A stretch of 64,000 nucleotides of DNA from CAVSWN01 sp963770995 (GTDB taxonomy: Bacteria > Acidobacteriota > Vicinamibacteria > Vicinamibacterales > CAVVIG01). Position numbers and translations under genes: made by a program. The stretch covers positions 682,001 through 746,000 of the forward strand of contig CAVYRS010000001.1 in the NCBI GenBank assembly GCA_963770995.1, written 5' to 3'. The first letter of the stretch is position 1; each line of letters opens with the position of its first letter. Below the pieces are notes generated by a model. That model saw only the letters and a list, made by a program, of their open reading frames with translations. It made no database searches and was not told the DNA's origin. Positions 9,176 through 19,233 of the stretch are shown piece by piece.

Positions 9176-12100
9176 TCAGGCGGCGGATGTTCCCCGGCCT
9201 ACTCGTTCCGGCAGCAACGACATCATCGTGGGCACGTACACGAGCGTCACGATCGTCGAGAGCGACAGCCCGCCGATGACCGCGATCGCCAATGGCTGCT
9301 GAAGCTCTGCGCCCGATCCCAGCCCGAGCGCGAGCGGCAGCAGTCCAAACAGCGTGCACAACGTGGTCATCAGAATCGGTCTGAGACGGAGCGCGCCGGC
9401 GCGGAGCAGCGCGTTGCGCCGGCCCAGGCCTTCGGTTTGGAGCCTCTCCGCGCAGTCGATCAGGATGATTCCGTTCTTGACGATGAGACCGACCAGGAGA
9501 ATCAACCCCATGAACGAGGAGACGTTGAGCGGCGTCCCTGTGACCAATAGCAGACCGAACGCGCCGACCAGCGAAAGCGGCGCGGCCGACATGATGATCA
9601 CCGCCGCCATCGAAGAGCGGGGAAACTGCGCGACGAGGACTCCGAACACCAATACCAGGGCGACCGCCAGCACCGCCAGGAGCGACCGGAAGGACTGCTC
9701 CTGCGTTTCGTACTGGCCGCCGATCGCGTAGGTGTAGCCCACCGGCAGCTCCTCGGCTGCGAGCACGCGTTTGACGTCGGCGATCACGCTGCCCATGTCG
9801 CGGTTCTCGAGACGCCCGGTGATCGGCACCATCTGTTTCAGATCTTCCCGGAACAGCCGCGCGGCGCCTTCGACCGGCACGACGTCGGCGGTCGCCGACA
9901 GCGGCACGGCGACGCCACTCTCGGTCGCGAGCGGATATTCCCGAATCCACGCCGGATCGAACCGATAGGCATCGGGATACCGCACGCGAAGGTCGATCAG
10001 CCGATCGGCGCGTCGTACTTCCGTGGCCACCTCGCCAAGGAGCCCAGTGGCGAGTTGCGTCGAGATCTTCTCGGTCGTGAATCCCAGTTTCGCGGCGCGC
10101 GTGGGATCGATGCGCACCTCGAGCTCCGGATCGCCGCGCCTGGGCCCGACCAGATCGACCAGGCCTTCGACCGTCGAGAGCTTTTCCTTGATGCGCTGCG
10201 CCAACGATGCGAGCATGCCCGTGTCGTCGCCGAACAGCTTCACCTCGACCGGCTCCGGCGTTCCCTGAAGGTCGCCGAGGATGTCCGGCAAGAGCTGAAC
10301 GACCTCGATCTCCACGCCCGGCACCTCCCGCCCGATGCGCACGCGTTGCTCCGACATCACTTCCTCGACGTCCCTCTCGCGCGTGGCCCGCGGTTTGAGC
10401 CGCACGATGATGTCGCCGGTCTTCTGCTCGGTGGCAAACTCGCCCATCTCGGTGCCGGAGCGGCGAATGAATCCCACCACCTCGGGCGTCTCGTGCAGGA
10501 TCGCCTCGATGCGCCGCGTCATCTTGTCGGTTTCGAGCAGCGACGTGCCGGGGGGCAACACGTAGTCGATCATGTATCCGCCTTCGTCCACCTCCGGAAG
10601 GAAGCCGGTCTTGACGCGGAGACCCAGCATGCCGCCGACGACGAAGAGGGCGATCGTGAGCGCAATGACCCACGCCGGCCGCTCGAGCGCACCCCTCAGA
10701 CATGACTGGTAACGTCGCGCCAGCCAGCCACAATCGTCTTGGCGGCGCACGTCCCCGTCCGCATCGGCGTCACTCCGGCTCGGGCGTCTGGGTTTGAGAA
10801 GCCGTGCAGCGACCGCGGGAATGAACAGCAGCGCGTAAGCGAGGGAAAGCAGCACGGCTGCAGCGAGCGTCAGCGACAACGCGGCGAAAAAGTCGCCGGC
10901 GACGCCGCGCAGCAGTCCCAGCGGCACGAACACGACGACCGTCGTCACCGTCGATCCGATGACGGCGCGCATGAGCTCGGATGTCCCCTGATCCGCCGCG
11001 GCAACCGGCGTGTGGCCGTCCGTGAGGTGCCGGTGAATGCTCTCGATGATGACGATCGCATCGTCGATGACGAGACCGATGGCGATCGCGAGGCCGCCCA
11101 TCGACATCAGGTTGATGGTGCCATTCGCCAGGTCGAGGATGAAGAAGGACCCGACGATCGTCAGCGGGAGCGCGGTGGCGGCAATGAAGGTCGCGCGCCA
11201 ATCGCGCAGAAACGCCAGAAGGACGAACACCGCGAGGATGCTGCCGATGACAATCGCTTCCGACACGCTGCGCACCGCGTCGCGCACGAAGGTGGCAAGG
11301 TCGTAGACCTTTGTCAAACGGATCGCCGGCGGCAGCGACGCAGCGTTTTCACGCAACGTACGCTCCACGCCGTCGGCGACCTCGATGATGTTGCCGCGGA
11401 TCTGACGAGCCACGCTGATCACGGCGGCCGGTTGGCCGCTGCCTGAGACCAGCGCCGTCCGATCCAGAACGCCTTCGCGGATCTCAGCGATGTCGCCCAG
11501 GTAGATCGGGGTCTCGTTCCGGAATGCGATCACGACACGGCCGATATCATCCAGGTTCGCGAGCTCGCCGGTGGCGAGCACGAGATACTGCCGGTAGTCC
11601 TTGGGCAGTCGGCCGACCGACGTGATCTTGTTCGTATTCTTCAGCGCCTCGGCGACTTCATCGAGCGTCACCTTGACGGCGTTCAGCTTTCTGGGATCGA
11701 CGATCACCGACACTTCGCGCTCGTCGCTGGCCTCGACGTCCACGCGCGAGACGCCGGGGATCCGGCTCAGGAGCGGCCGGATTTGGAACACGGCGATGTC
11801 CCGGAGGTCCGCGGCCGGCAGCGAACCCGTGACATTGAACTCCATCATCGGAAAGAATGCCGGCGACATGCGCTCGACGCGCACCTCGGTGCCCTCGGGC
11901 ATTTCATCTCGCTCTTCGTCGATGTTGCTCTGCATCAACTGGAGCGCGTACCGCATGTCGGTGTCCGGATGGAAGAGCACCGACAACTCCGTCAGTCCGC
12001 GAACCGTGTTCGAGGTCACGCGGCGGACGCCGGGCACCTCGCGCGCGGCCTCCTCCAACTGCCGCGTGACGGAAAGCATCATGAGCCGGGGAGACAGGTC

Positions 12101-12256
12101 GCCTGCGCGCGCCACGGCGACGATGCGCGCGAATTCCGCCTCGGGATAGATGGCGCTCGGCAGCGTCGTCATCGAATAGGCCCCGGCCAGTGCGACGGCG
12201 AAGAAACTGAAGACGATGACGCGCGCGTTGTCGCGCGCGAAACGGCTGACGCTCAT
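9176..12256 (-). CDS. RND efflux pump inner-membrane transporter (HAE-like)
   Basis: About 1026 aa, the normal size for an RND pump. It starts MSVSRFARDNARVIVFSFF with the first transmembrane helix, followed by a large periplasmic loop, six helices, a second loop and six more helices. The TM4 motif GLVIDDAIVIIE carries the paired Asp residues of the proton relay, which favours drug or organic-solute export (HAE type). The start ATG overlaps the adaptor's stop by four bases (ATGA), so the two are translationally coupled. It is the last gene of a leftward outer-membrane factor, adaptor, pump operon. Substrate not predictable from sequence. Confidence 0.9.
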   Translation of the reverse strand: MSVSRFARDNARVIVFSFFAVALAGAYSMTTLPSAIYPEAEFARIVAVARAGDLSPRLMMLSVTRQLEEAAREVPGVRRVTSNTVRGLTELSVLFHPDTDMRYALQLMQSNIDEERDEMPEGTEVRVERMSPAFFPMMEFNVTGSLPAADLRDIAVFQIRPLLSRIPGVSRVDVEASDEREVSVIVDPRKLNAVKVTLDEVAEALKNTNKITSVGRLPKDYRQYLVLATGELANLDDIGRVVIAFRNETPIYLGDIAEIREGVLDRTALVSGSGQPAAVISVARQIRGNIIEVADGVERTLRENAASLPPAIRLTKVYDLATFVRDAVRSVSEAIVIGSILAVFVLLAFLRDWRATFIAATALPLTIVGSFFILDLANGTINLMSMGGLAIAIGLVIDDAIVIIESIHRHLTDGHTPVAAADQGTSELMRAVIGSTVTTVVVFVPLGLLRGVAGDFFAALSLTLAAAVLLSLAYALLFIPAVAARLLKPRRPSRSDADADGDVRRQDDCGWLARRYQSCLRGALERPAWVIALTIALFVVGGMLGLRVKTGFLPEVDEGGYMIDYVLPPGTSLLETDKMTRRIEAILHETPEVVGFIRRSGTEMGEFATEQKTGDIIVRLKPRATRERDVEEVMSEQRVRIGREVPGVEIEVVQLLPDILGDLQGTPEPVEVKLFGDDTGMLASLAQRIKEKLSTVEGLVDLVGPRRGDPELEVRIDPTRAAKLGFTTEKISTQLATGLLGEVATEVRRADRLIDLRVRYPDAYRFDPAWIREYPLATESGVAVPLSATADVVPVEGAARLFREDLKQMVPITGRLENRDMGSVIADVKRVLAAEELPVGYTYAIGGQYETQEQSFRSLLAVLAVALVLVFGVLVAQFPRSSMAAVIIMSAAPLSLVGAFGLLLVTGTPLNVSSFMGLILLVGLIVKNGIILIDCAERLQTEGLGRRNALLRAGALRLRPILMTTLCTLFGLLPLALGLGSGAELQQPLAIAVIGGLSLSTIVTLVYVPTMMSLLPERVGRGTSAA

Positions 12257-13413
12257 CGTTTCGCAAGCTTCGCTTTCTCGCCCAGCCCGTGGACTGATGA
12301 CGTGAGGACGGTCTGGCCTTCCGCGAGACCGGACAGAATCTCGACCGCGTCCTTCTTCTCGAGCCCGACCTTCACCGCAGTTCGCTGCGCGGTGTCGCCC
12401 GAGAGGACGTACACGGCTGCCCGGTCCTCGTCGCGCACGATCGCGGACGGCGGCACGACCAGCGCGTTGACATGCGCGGCGACAGGGATTTGCGCTTCGG
12501 CGAACATGCCGACCTTCAACCCATGCCCGGGATTCGGCACGCGGATCCGGACGAGCGCCGCGTTCGTTTCCGTGTCCACTGCTGCTGCGATGGCCACGAT
12601 TGTGCCCGGGAACGTTCGGTTGGCGTAGGCATCGCTCACCAGCGTCGCGGGGAGGCCGACGTTCATGCGCCACAGATGTCTGGCGGGGACGTTGGCGGCG
12701 AGCTCCACGCGATCGAGGTTCGCGATTTCGGCAATGGGCTGCTCGGCCGTGCCGTCCACCTGTTCGCCGACACTGACCATGCGCTTGACCACGTGACCGG
12801 CGATCGGCGCGCGGATGGCGGCGCGATCGAGATTGTGCGCCGCGGTGTTGAGCGCGGCGTTCGCCTGATCGAGCGCCGCCTGCGCGGTGGCCTGGTCCTT
12901 CCGGGCGTCCTCGACTTCCTTGCCGGAGGCGATGCCCCGGCCGAACAGGGTCTGGTTGCGCTGGAGGTTGAGCCGCGCGTTCTCCACCTCGGCCCTGGCC
13001 TGGTCGACGCCGGCGGCCGCTTGCCGCCGCTGATCCTCGAGCGGCTGCCGATCGAGCTCGGCGATGACTTGTCCTTTACGCACCGTGTCGCCCTCGGCGA
13101 CGGTCACCGCATTGACTCGGCCCGCGACCAGCGCGCTGACCTTGACGTCCTCGTTTGGAGCCGTGCCAATCGTGCCGCGGACGGTGACCTCGTCGACGAG
13201 GGTCTTCCGCGTGACGGTCGTCGTCTCGGCGACGATCGTCGGGAGTTCGGCCGGCTCCGCCGCGTCCGCCTCGCCATTGTGTCGGCCGCAGGCGGGAGCA
13301 GTGAGGACGGTCCACGCAAGAACCGCCGAACCCGCAGCGCAGACGATGACTCGGCGTTTTCCGCGGGCCCCAAGTGGAAGATGTGCGATCCGCTCAACGA
13401 ATTGCAGTACCAA
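12253..13413 (-). CDS. RND efflux periplasmic adaptor (membrane-fusion protein)
   Basis: About 386 aa. A hydrophobic N-terminus (VIVCAAGSAVLAWTVLTAPAC) could be a lipoprotein signal, with an imperfect lipobox. Then come a lipoyl-like half-motif (VSALVAGRVNAVTVAEGDTVRKGQ), a coiled-coil hairpin (about residues 110-160), the second lipoyl half (IRAPIAGHVVKRMVSVGEQV), and beta-barrel and membrane-proximal domains. The best start is the TTG at 13413 with GGAG 7 nt upstream, overlapping the end of the outer-membrane factor gene by 20 nt. No in-frame ATG lies before the signal sequence except far upstream inside the neighbour. It links the pump at 9176 to the channel at 13394. Confidence 0.88.
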   Translation of the reverse strand: MVLQFVERIAHLPLGARGKRRVIVCAAGSAVLAWTVLTAPACGRHNGEADAAEPAELPTIVAETTTVTRKTLVDEVTVRGTIGTAPNEDVKVSALVAGRVNAVTVAEGDTVRKGQVIAELDRQPLEDQRRQAAAGVDQARAEVENARLNLQRNQTLFGRGIASGKEVEDARKDQATAQAALDQANAALNTAAHNLDRAAIRAPIAGHVVKRMVSVGEQVDGTAEQPIAEIANLDRVELAANVPARHLWRMNVGLPATLVSDAYANRTFPGTIVAIAAAVDTETNAALVRIRVPNPGHGLKVGMFAEAQIPVAAHVNALVVPPSAIVRDEDRAAVYVLSGDTAQRTAVKVGLEKKDAVEILSGLAEGQTVLTSSVHGLGEKAKLAKR

Positions 13414-14620
13414 GAATCGACTCCAGCTCCGCGACGGCCTCCTGCAGATCGAGCGCGGCCTGCAGGGCCTCGCGGCTGAGATCGCGCAGGCTGCGCTGCG
13501 CTTCGAGCACCGCCAGCACCGATGTACGGCCCGCTTGATAGCTCTCTTCGGCGAGCGCCTGGAGGTTCGTTGCCGTCGGCACGAGCCGCCGATCGTACGC
13601 GTCGACCTGGCGCCGGGCGGCGTCGACCTTCGCGACGGCGCCGAAGACCCGGTTCTCGACCTCGCGGCGCGTGGCGTCGCGCCTCCCGCGCAACTGCGCT
13701 GTCGTGGCAATCGATTCGGCAATGGGTCCCTGATTGCGCGAGAAGATCGGCAGTTCCACGGTCACGGCCGCAGCCGCGGCCACTTTGTATTCTTCCGGAT
13801 CGTTCAAGAGCGCGGCCCCTACGAATATGGGCGTCGGCGTCCGCTCGGCGCGGAGCAACTCGACCCGCCGCGCTTCGACGGCGATCTCCCGATCCAGTCC
13901 GATCAGATCGACGTTCGAGGAACTGGCGAGCGCGATCGCCTGCTCGTAGGTGATGGGCGCCGTACCGTCGATCAGCGCGCCCGCAAGAGTCAGCCGCTGC
14001 TGCGGGGGAAGGTCGAGGACGGCATTCAGGTCCGCCTGGGCGGCCAGTCGCGTGCCGCGCGCGAGTTCCAGATCGGTTTCGTCTCGAACCACCCCAAGGT
14101 CCGCCTGCAGGACGTCGAGACGCGGTACGTCGCCGGCGTGGAACCGCGCCTGCGCGATGTCGCGCAGGCGGCGCGAAATGTCGAGCACGCTCTCGGCGAT
14201 GCGGATGCGCTCGTCCCCGGCCATCAGCCCGTAGAAGGCCTGGCGCAGCGTCTGGCGGACCGCGCGCGCTTCGACCTGCACGTCGACGTCTGCGAGCGTC
14301 AACTCTTCGCGCGCCAGCGCGATGCGCCGCCCTCGTTTGCCTCCCAGCTCGACCGGCAGTCCGAAGATGACCGCCTGATGCGGCGCGTCCTTAGGAGAGA
14401 CCTCGGCGCCGACCTCCGGGTTCGGCCGCTGGCGCGCCGTTCGGATCGCAGCCTCGCGAATCGCACGGCCGCGGCGCGCCGCGGCGAGACCCAGATTTCG
14501 AGATGTGGCGAGGTCGAGCGCACGATCGTAGGTGAGCGGACCGCTGATGACCGGCGTCTGTGCCGAGACGAATAGCGAGCAGCACACCGCCACGATGGCG
14601 GTGGCCGCAGTGCGCCGCAT
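13394..14620 (-). CDS. TolC-family outer-membrane efflux protein
   Basis: A 408-aa protein with a signal peptide (MRRTAATAIVAVCCSLFVSAQ) and two related TolC repeats rich in long helices, including RQRPNPEVGAEV near the start and AEESYQAGRTSVLAVLEAQRSL near the end. These are hallmarks of OEP/CusC-like channels. It is the first gene of the leftward HAE-type operon and overlaps the adaptor gene by 20 nt. A possible operator lies 40-80 nt upstream. Function as the outer-membrane exit duct is well supported by context. Confidence 0.9.
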   Translation of the reverse strand: MRRTAATAIVAVCCSLFVSAQTPVISGPLTYDRALDLATSRNLGLAAARRGRAIREAAIRTARQRPNPEVGAEVSPKDAPHQAVIFGLPVELGGKRGRRIALAREELTLADVDVQVEARAVRQTLRQAFYGLMAGDERIRIAESVLDISRRLRDIAQARFHAGDVPRLDVLQADLGVVRDETDLELARGTRLAAQADLNAVLDLPPQQRLTLAGALIDGTAPITYEQAIALASSSNVDLIGLDREIAVEARRVELLRAERTPTPIFVGAALLNDPEEYKVAAAAAVTVELPIFSRNQGPIAESIATTAQLRGRRDATRREVENRVFGAVAKVDAARRQVDAYDRRLVPTATNLQALAEESYQAGRTSVLAVLEAQRSLRDLSREALQAALDLQEAVAELESILGTAIR

Positions 14621-14657
14621 CGACTCGGCATACGCAAGAGTCGTATCAGCCGGCGGC

Positions 14658-14700
14658 TGTTACACTCCCATCGCGACCGTCGTCGTAACACGTACGTTAC
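14658..14700 (-). promoter_or_regulatory. Candidate promoter/operator of the leftward tolC-adaptor-RND operon
   Basis: Upstream of the TolC-type gene (start 14620) lies the inverted repeat GTAACACGTACGTTAC at 14685-14700, with a further half-site TGTTACA at 14658-14664. On the minus strand TTGGAC, 17 nt and ATGTAA could form a weak -35/-10 pair just before the repeat. A dimeric repressor site of the TetR or MarR type would fit such a pump operon. No regulator gene is adjacent, so this is inference from the palindrome and its position. Confidence 0.35.
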
Positions 14701-14902
14701 ATGACTCAATGCGTGAAAAGTCCAAGCGCTTCAGCGGTTTGACGACATCGAACCACGATCCGCAGAAGGAGGGCCTCGGGGAAAGCGGCCAGATCGGTCC
14801 AGTCCGAGTCAGTCCGGATCCCGGTAGGCCGTAGGCGCCTGACGGCGCACAGTCAGTCGCTTGTCACAAAGCTCGGCAGCCTCGGCCCTCGCAGCCGCTT
14901 CC

Positions 14903-17900
14903 TCATGGGGATGTCGGTTCCCGTCCGAACCATTGGTATAGCGTCGGCAACAACAGGAGGGTCAGCACGGTGGACGTGATCAGTCCACCGATGACGACGG
15001 TGGCGAGCGGACGTTGCACTTCCGCGCCGGCGGAGGTCGCCAGCGCCATCGGCAGAAACCCCAGACTGGCGACGAGAGCGGTCATGAGCACGGGCCGCAG
15101 CCGGGTCTCGGCCCCGACCAGCACGGCGTCTTCCAGCGCTCGGCCTCGAGAACGCAGCTGATTGATGTAGCTGACCAGCACGACGCCGTTCAAGACCGCG
15201 ACGCCGAAGAGCGCGATGAAACCGACGGCCGCTGATATCGAAAGCGGCAGGCCGCGAACGGCCAGCGCCAGGACACCGCCGACCACCGCAAATGGGATTC
15301 CCGTGAAGACAACCATCGCGTCGCGTACGGACCCGAACTCGCTGACGAGCAGAATGAAGATCAGAAACAACGCGACCGGCACCACGATGCGCAGTCGGCC
15401 TGATGCGCGCTCCAGGTTCTCGAACTGACCGCCCCACTTGACGTAGTAACCGGGCGGCAGCGTCACCTGTGACGCCAGCGCCTGTTGTGCCTCGTTCACG
15501 AAGCTCCCGATATCGCGCCCCCGCACGTTCATCTCGATCGCGATGCGACGTCGGGTGTCCTCGCGCGATATCTGCGCGGGCCCTTCCACGACCTCGATCC
15601 TGGCAAGCTGCGACAGTGGAACGCGAGCGCCGCTGGGGGTGTCGAGCACCAGGTCCCTGATCGCCTCCTCGCTGCGGCCTGCGGTGTCGTCGAATTTGAC
15701 GATCAGTCCGAACCGACGTTCGCCTCGGAACACGAGACCGGCATCCTTGCCGGCGGAGATGGCTTCGACCAGATCGTTGACGTCCTCGATATTCGCACCA
15801 TAGCGGGCGATCGCTTCGCGGTTGGGCGTGATCTGCAGCTGCGGGAGCCCGGCGACCTGCTCGACTTTCAGGTCCTGGGCCCCCTCCACGCGACCGACCA
15901 CCTGGGCAATGCGCTGCGCGGTGCGTTGGAGCGTCTCCAGGTCGTCGCCAAAGAGTTTGATGGCGATGTCCGACCGCACACCGGAGATCAGCTCCGACAT
16001 CCGCATCTCGATCGGCTGCGAGAAGCTGAAGGCGCCTTCCGGCGCACCGCGCTCCAGCGCCTCCGACATCTTTTCGATCAGCTCCTCGCGCGTGCCTGCG
16101 CTCGTCCATGTGTCACGCGGTGCGAGGGCAATGAACACGTCGGCGGCATCCACACCCACAGGGTCGGTCGCCACTTCCGCTCGACCGATCTTGCTGACCA
16201 CATTCGTCACTTCGGGAAACTGTCGCAGCGTCCGTTCTGCGGCCGAATAGACGCGGATCGATTCCGTTAGCGAGGCGCTCGGCAAGAGGCGCGCTTCCAC
16301 CGCAAGCGTACCTTCGTCGAGGCGGGGAATGAACTCCGCGCCGAGGAACGGAATGATGGCCACGCTTCCGCCCAACAGCGCCACCGCCACGACCAGCGCG
16401 CCGACGCGGCGGCTTCGCACATACCGGAACGCCGGACGGTACCATCGCTTCGCGACCCTGATGATCGGACTTTCAACCGTCGACACGGGGCCCCGCAGGA
16501 CCAGCGTCAACGCCGCCGGAATGAACGTCAGCGACAGAATCAACGATCCAAGCAGCGCGAACACCACCGTCAGCGCCATCGGGCGGAACATCTTTCCCTC
16601 GATGCCGGTGAGTGACAGCAACGGCACATAGACAATCGTGAGGATGGTCACGGCAAAGACCACGGGCCGGCCGACTTCGAGGCAGGCGGCGAGGACGGTG
16701 TCGGCCGGCGCCTCGTGTGGCCGCGTACGGGACGCTTCGGCCCGGCGGCGGACCGCATTCTCCACCATGACCACCGCGCCATCGACGATGAGCCCGAAGT
16801 CCAGCGCGCCGAGACTCATGAGATTGCCGGACACGTGGAACACGCGCATCAGCGTCGCGGCGAACAGCATCGACAGCGGAATGATCGTCGCGACCAGCAG
16901 CGCGCCGCGCCAATGACCGAGGAGCAGGACGAGCACGAGGATCACGAACACGGCGCCCTCGGTCAGATTCCTGCGCACCGTCGCAATGGTCCGATCGACC
17001 AGTTCGGTGCGGTCGTAGAACGGGATCAGCTCGACGCCTTTCGGCAACGTCCGCTGGATCTCGTCGATCCGCGCTCGCACGCGCTGAACGACGGAGCGCG
17101 AATTCTCGCCGACCAGCATGATCGCAATGCCGGCGACGATTTCGCCGTTTCCCTGCGCGGTGACAGCGCCCTGACGAAGTGCGCCCGCCGTAACCACGTC
17201 CCCGAGGTCGCGGACGTAGACTGGTGCGCCGTTCTTGCCGGTCTTGACGACGATGCGCCGGAGATCCTCGACGGATGCGGCGAGCCCAATCGACCTGAGG
17301 ACGTACTGCTCCGGGCCGTGCTCGATGTACCCGCCGCCGACGTTCGCATTATTGCGGGTGACGGCTTCGTAGACCTCGCGGAGGCTCAGGTTGTAGGCCT
17401 CGAGACGCTCGGGGTTGATCCGAACCTGGAACTGCTGCTCGAGACCGCCGAAACTGTTCACTTCCGTGATCCCCGGCACGCTCAGCAGTTGCCGGCGCAC
17501 GTCCCAGTCCTGAATCGTGCGAAGCGCGGCCAGGTCGAACGGAGCGCCCGCCGCGGCGCGCAGCTCGTACTGATAGATCTCTCCGAGCCCGGTCGCGATT
17601 GGACCCATTTCGGGCGTGCCCACTGACGCCGGAATGTCTTCACGCGCCTGCGACAACCGCTCCATCACCAGCTGACGCGCCGCATAGATGTCGGTGTCGT
17701 CGGTGAAGACCACGGTGACGGCGGAGAGGCCGAACATCGACACCGAGCGAAGCTCGGTGATGCGGGGAAGCCCCGACATCGCGACTTCCACGGGGAACGT
17801 GATTTGCCGCTCGACTTCGGTCGCGGCGAGAGCCGGCGCCGACGTCAGCACCTGCACCTGCACGCTCGTAACGTCCGGTACGGCGTCCAGCGGCAGCTGC

Positions 17901-17995
17901 GCCAGGCTGGAGACACCTGCGACTGCCATCAAGACGACGAGCAGCAGCATCAGGAGCCGCCGGGTGACCGCGAACCTGATGAGCGCCTCGAGCAT
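14903..17995 (-). CDS. czcA: CzcA/CusA-like heavy-metal RND efflux pump
   Basis: About 1030 aa. It starts MLEALIRFAVTRRLL and has twelve predicted helices and two periplasmic loops. The TM4 region GALDFGLIVDGAVVMVEN matches the signature of the heavy-metal (HME) branch rather than the HAE branch. Other conserved HME segments are PLDAVPDVTSVQVQV and EVNSFGGLEQQFQV. The start shares one base with the adaptor's stop (TGATG). It is the last gene of the leftward czcCBA-like operon. Cu/Ag or Co/Zn/Cd/Ni specificity is not resolved by eye. A multicopper oxidase lies upstream, which fits metal detoxification. Confidence 0.92.
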   Translation of the reverse strand: MLEALIRFAVTRRLLMLLLVVLMAVAGVSSLAQLPLDAVPDVTSVQVQVLTSAPALAATEVERQITFPVEVAMSGLPRITELRSVSMFGLSAVTVVFTDDTDIYAARQLVMERLSQAREDIPASVGTPEMGPIATGLGEIYQYELRAAAGAPFDLAALRTIQDWDVRRQLLSVPGITEVNSFGGLEQQFQVRINPERLEAYNLSLREVYEAVTRNNANVGGGYIEHGPEQYVLRSIGLAASVEDLRRIVVKTGKNGAPVYVRDLGDVVTAGALRQGAVTAQGNGEIVAGIAIMLVGENSRSVVQRVRARIDEIQRTLPKGVELIPFYDRTELVDRTIATVRRNLTEGAVFVILVLVLLLGHWRGALLVATIIPLSMLFAATLMRVFHVSGNLMSLGALDFGLIVDGAVVMVENAVRRRAEASRTRPHEAPADTVLAACLEVGRPVVFAVTILTIVYVPLLSLTGIEGKMFRPMALTVVFALLGSLILSLTFIPAALTLVLRGPVSTVESPIIRVAKRWYRPAFRYVRSRRVGALVVAVALLGGSVAIIPFLGAEFIPRLDEGTLAVEARLLPSASLTESIRVYSAAERTLRQFPEVTNVVSKIGRAEVATDPVGVDAADVFIALAPRDTWTSAGTREELIEKMSEALERGAPEGAFSFSQPIEMRMSELISGVRSDIAIKLFGDDLETLQRTAQRIAQVVGRVEGAQDLKVEQVAGLPQLQITPNREAIARYGANIEDVNDLVEAISAGKDAGLVFRGERRFGLIVKFDDTAGRSEEAIRDLVLDTPSGARVPLSQLARIEVVEGPAQISREDTRRRIAIEMNVRGRDIGSFVNEAQQALASQVTLPPGYYVKWGGQFENLERASGRLRIVVPVALFLIFILLVSEFGSVRDAMVVFTGIPFAVVGGVLALAVRGLPLSISAAVGFIALFGVAVLNGVVLVSYINQLRSRGRALEDAVLVGAETRLRPVLMTALVASLGFLPMALATSAGAEVQRPLATVVIGGLITSTVLTLLLLPTLYQWFGREPTSP

Positions 17996-19233
17996 CAGCG
18001 TTCCTTGCCGGCCAATTCCTCTTCTTCTCCGAATTGCCCCTTGAGCAACTGCGACTTGAGCGTGAAGCCACCCCTGGACACCACGCGTTCGCCGGCGCGA
18101 AGACCCGCGAGCACGACGCGCGAGCCCTCGGACTCGTCGCCGAGCTCGACATCTCGAATCTGAAACGTGCCGGCTTCGTCCAGCGGCAGGAAGACGACCG
18201 ACCGTTCACCGATCCGTTGCACTGCGGTCGATGGCACCATCAGCTGATCGCCGCCGAGCCGCCGACCCTTGATGGCGACGTCGACGAACATACCGGTGCG
18301 CAGACGCTGCCCTGGATTCAGCACTTCGACCCGGACGAGCGCGGTGCGCGTTTCCGTGTCGAGCTGCGACTCGATGTAGCTGACTTTTCCTGCAATCAAG
18401 GCATTGTCGAGCGCCACGACACGGATCTCGACCGGGGCGCCGACCTGCACGGCCGGCAGCCGCGCCTCGGGCAGATTCACGACGACCCAGACCGTCGACA
18501 GATTGGCCAGCTTGATCACCACCGTGCCGGCTTCAATCCATTGGCCGGGATTCACGAGCCGTTCGGTCACCGTCGCGCTCGACGGCGCGCGCACCGACGT
18601 CGTCGACGCCACGGCCGCACTGTCGCTGCCGGCCGGCGCCCCGAGAACCGCGAGCCGCTGACGCAGCTGCGCGACCTCCGCTTGCGCCGCGCGCTGGGCC
18701 GATTCTGCGGCGATCAGGTCCTTCCCCGCCCCCGCTCCCAGGTCTACGAGGCGTTGCGTACGGGTCAGTGTGGCGTCCGCCTCGGCGAGCCGGGCCTCGG
18801 CCGCGCGAAGATTGCCCTGCAGCTCCGCGACCTCCGGGCTCGACATGGTGAGGAGCACGGTGCCCGCTTGGACGGCGCTTCCCTCGATGACCAACAGTCG
18901 TTCGACTCGCCCGCTGACAAGCGGAGTGACATCCTGAATCTGCAGCTCGTTGGGTTCCACTGTCCCTGATGCCAGGACGCGCTCCATACGAGGGCTCAGC
19001 ATCACGGTCGCCAGCTCGATGCCAGCAGCCTTCAGCACATCGGGACCGACCGTGAGTTCGTCAACCGGGGCCGGCGGCGCCGCTGCAGCCTTTTCAGGCT
19101 CCGTTGACGTCGCCTCTCTCTCCTTGCTGAAGTCGGTCCAGACACCGAACGCCGCGAGCGCGATGACGAGGCCCGCGGCCAGCATCGCGGCGTCGCGACC
19201 AGAGAACCGCCGCGCCAGCAGATGGGTCGTCAC
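17995..19233 (-). CDS. czcB: CzcB-like periplasmic adaptor of heavy-metal efflux
   Basis: About 412 aa. The GTG at 19233 overlaps the preceding stop as GTGA, giving VTTHLLARRFSGRDAAMLAAGLVIALAAFG, an uncleaved membrane anchor. Then follow a lipoyl-like motif (VTPLVSGRVERLLVIEGSAVQAG), a coiled coil around EAARAAQAEV, a second lipoyl half (VRAPSSATVTERLVNPGQWIE) and barrel domains. Upstream open frame to 19716 is shadow sequence inside the outer-membrane gene. Middle gene of the czcCBA-like set, coupled to both neighbours. Confidence 0.9.
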   Translation of the reverse strand: MTTHLLARRFSGRDAAMLAAGLVIALAAFGVWTDFSKEREATSTEPEKAAAAPPAPVDELTVGPDVLKAAGIELATVMLSPRMERVLASGTVEPNELQIQDVTPLVSGRVERLLVIEGSAVQAGTVLLTMSSPEVAELQGNLRAAEARLAEADATLTRTQRLVDLGAGAGKDLIAAESAQRAAQAEVAQLRQRLAVLGAPAGSDSAAVASTTSVRAPSSATVTERLVNPGQWIEAGTVVIKLANLSTVWVVVNLPEARLPAVQVGAPVEIRVVALDNALIAGKVSYIESQLDTETRTALVRVEVLNPGQRLRTGMFVDVAIKGRRLGGDQLMVPSTAVQRIGERSVVFLPLDEAGTFQIRDVELGDESEGSRVVLAGLRAGERVVSRGGFTLKSQLLKGQFGEEEELAGKER

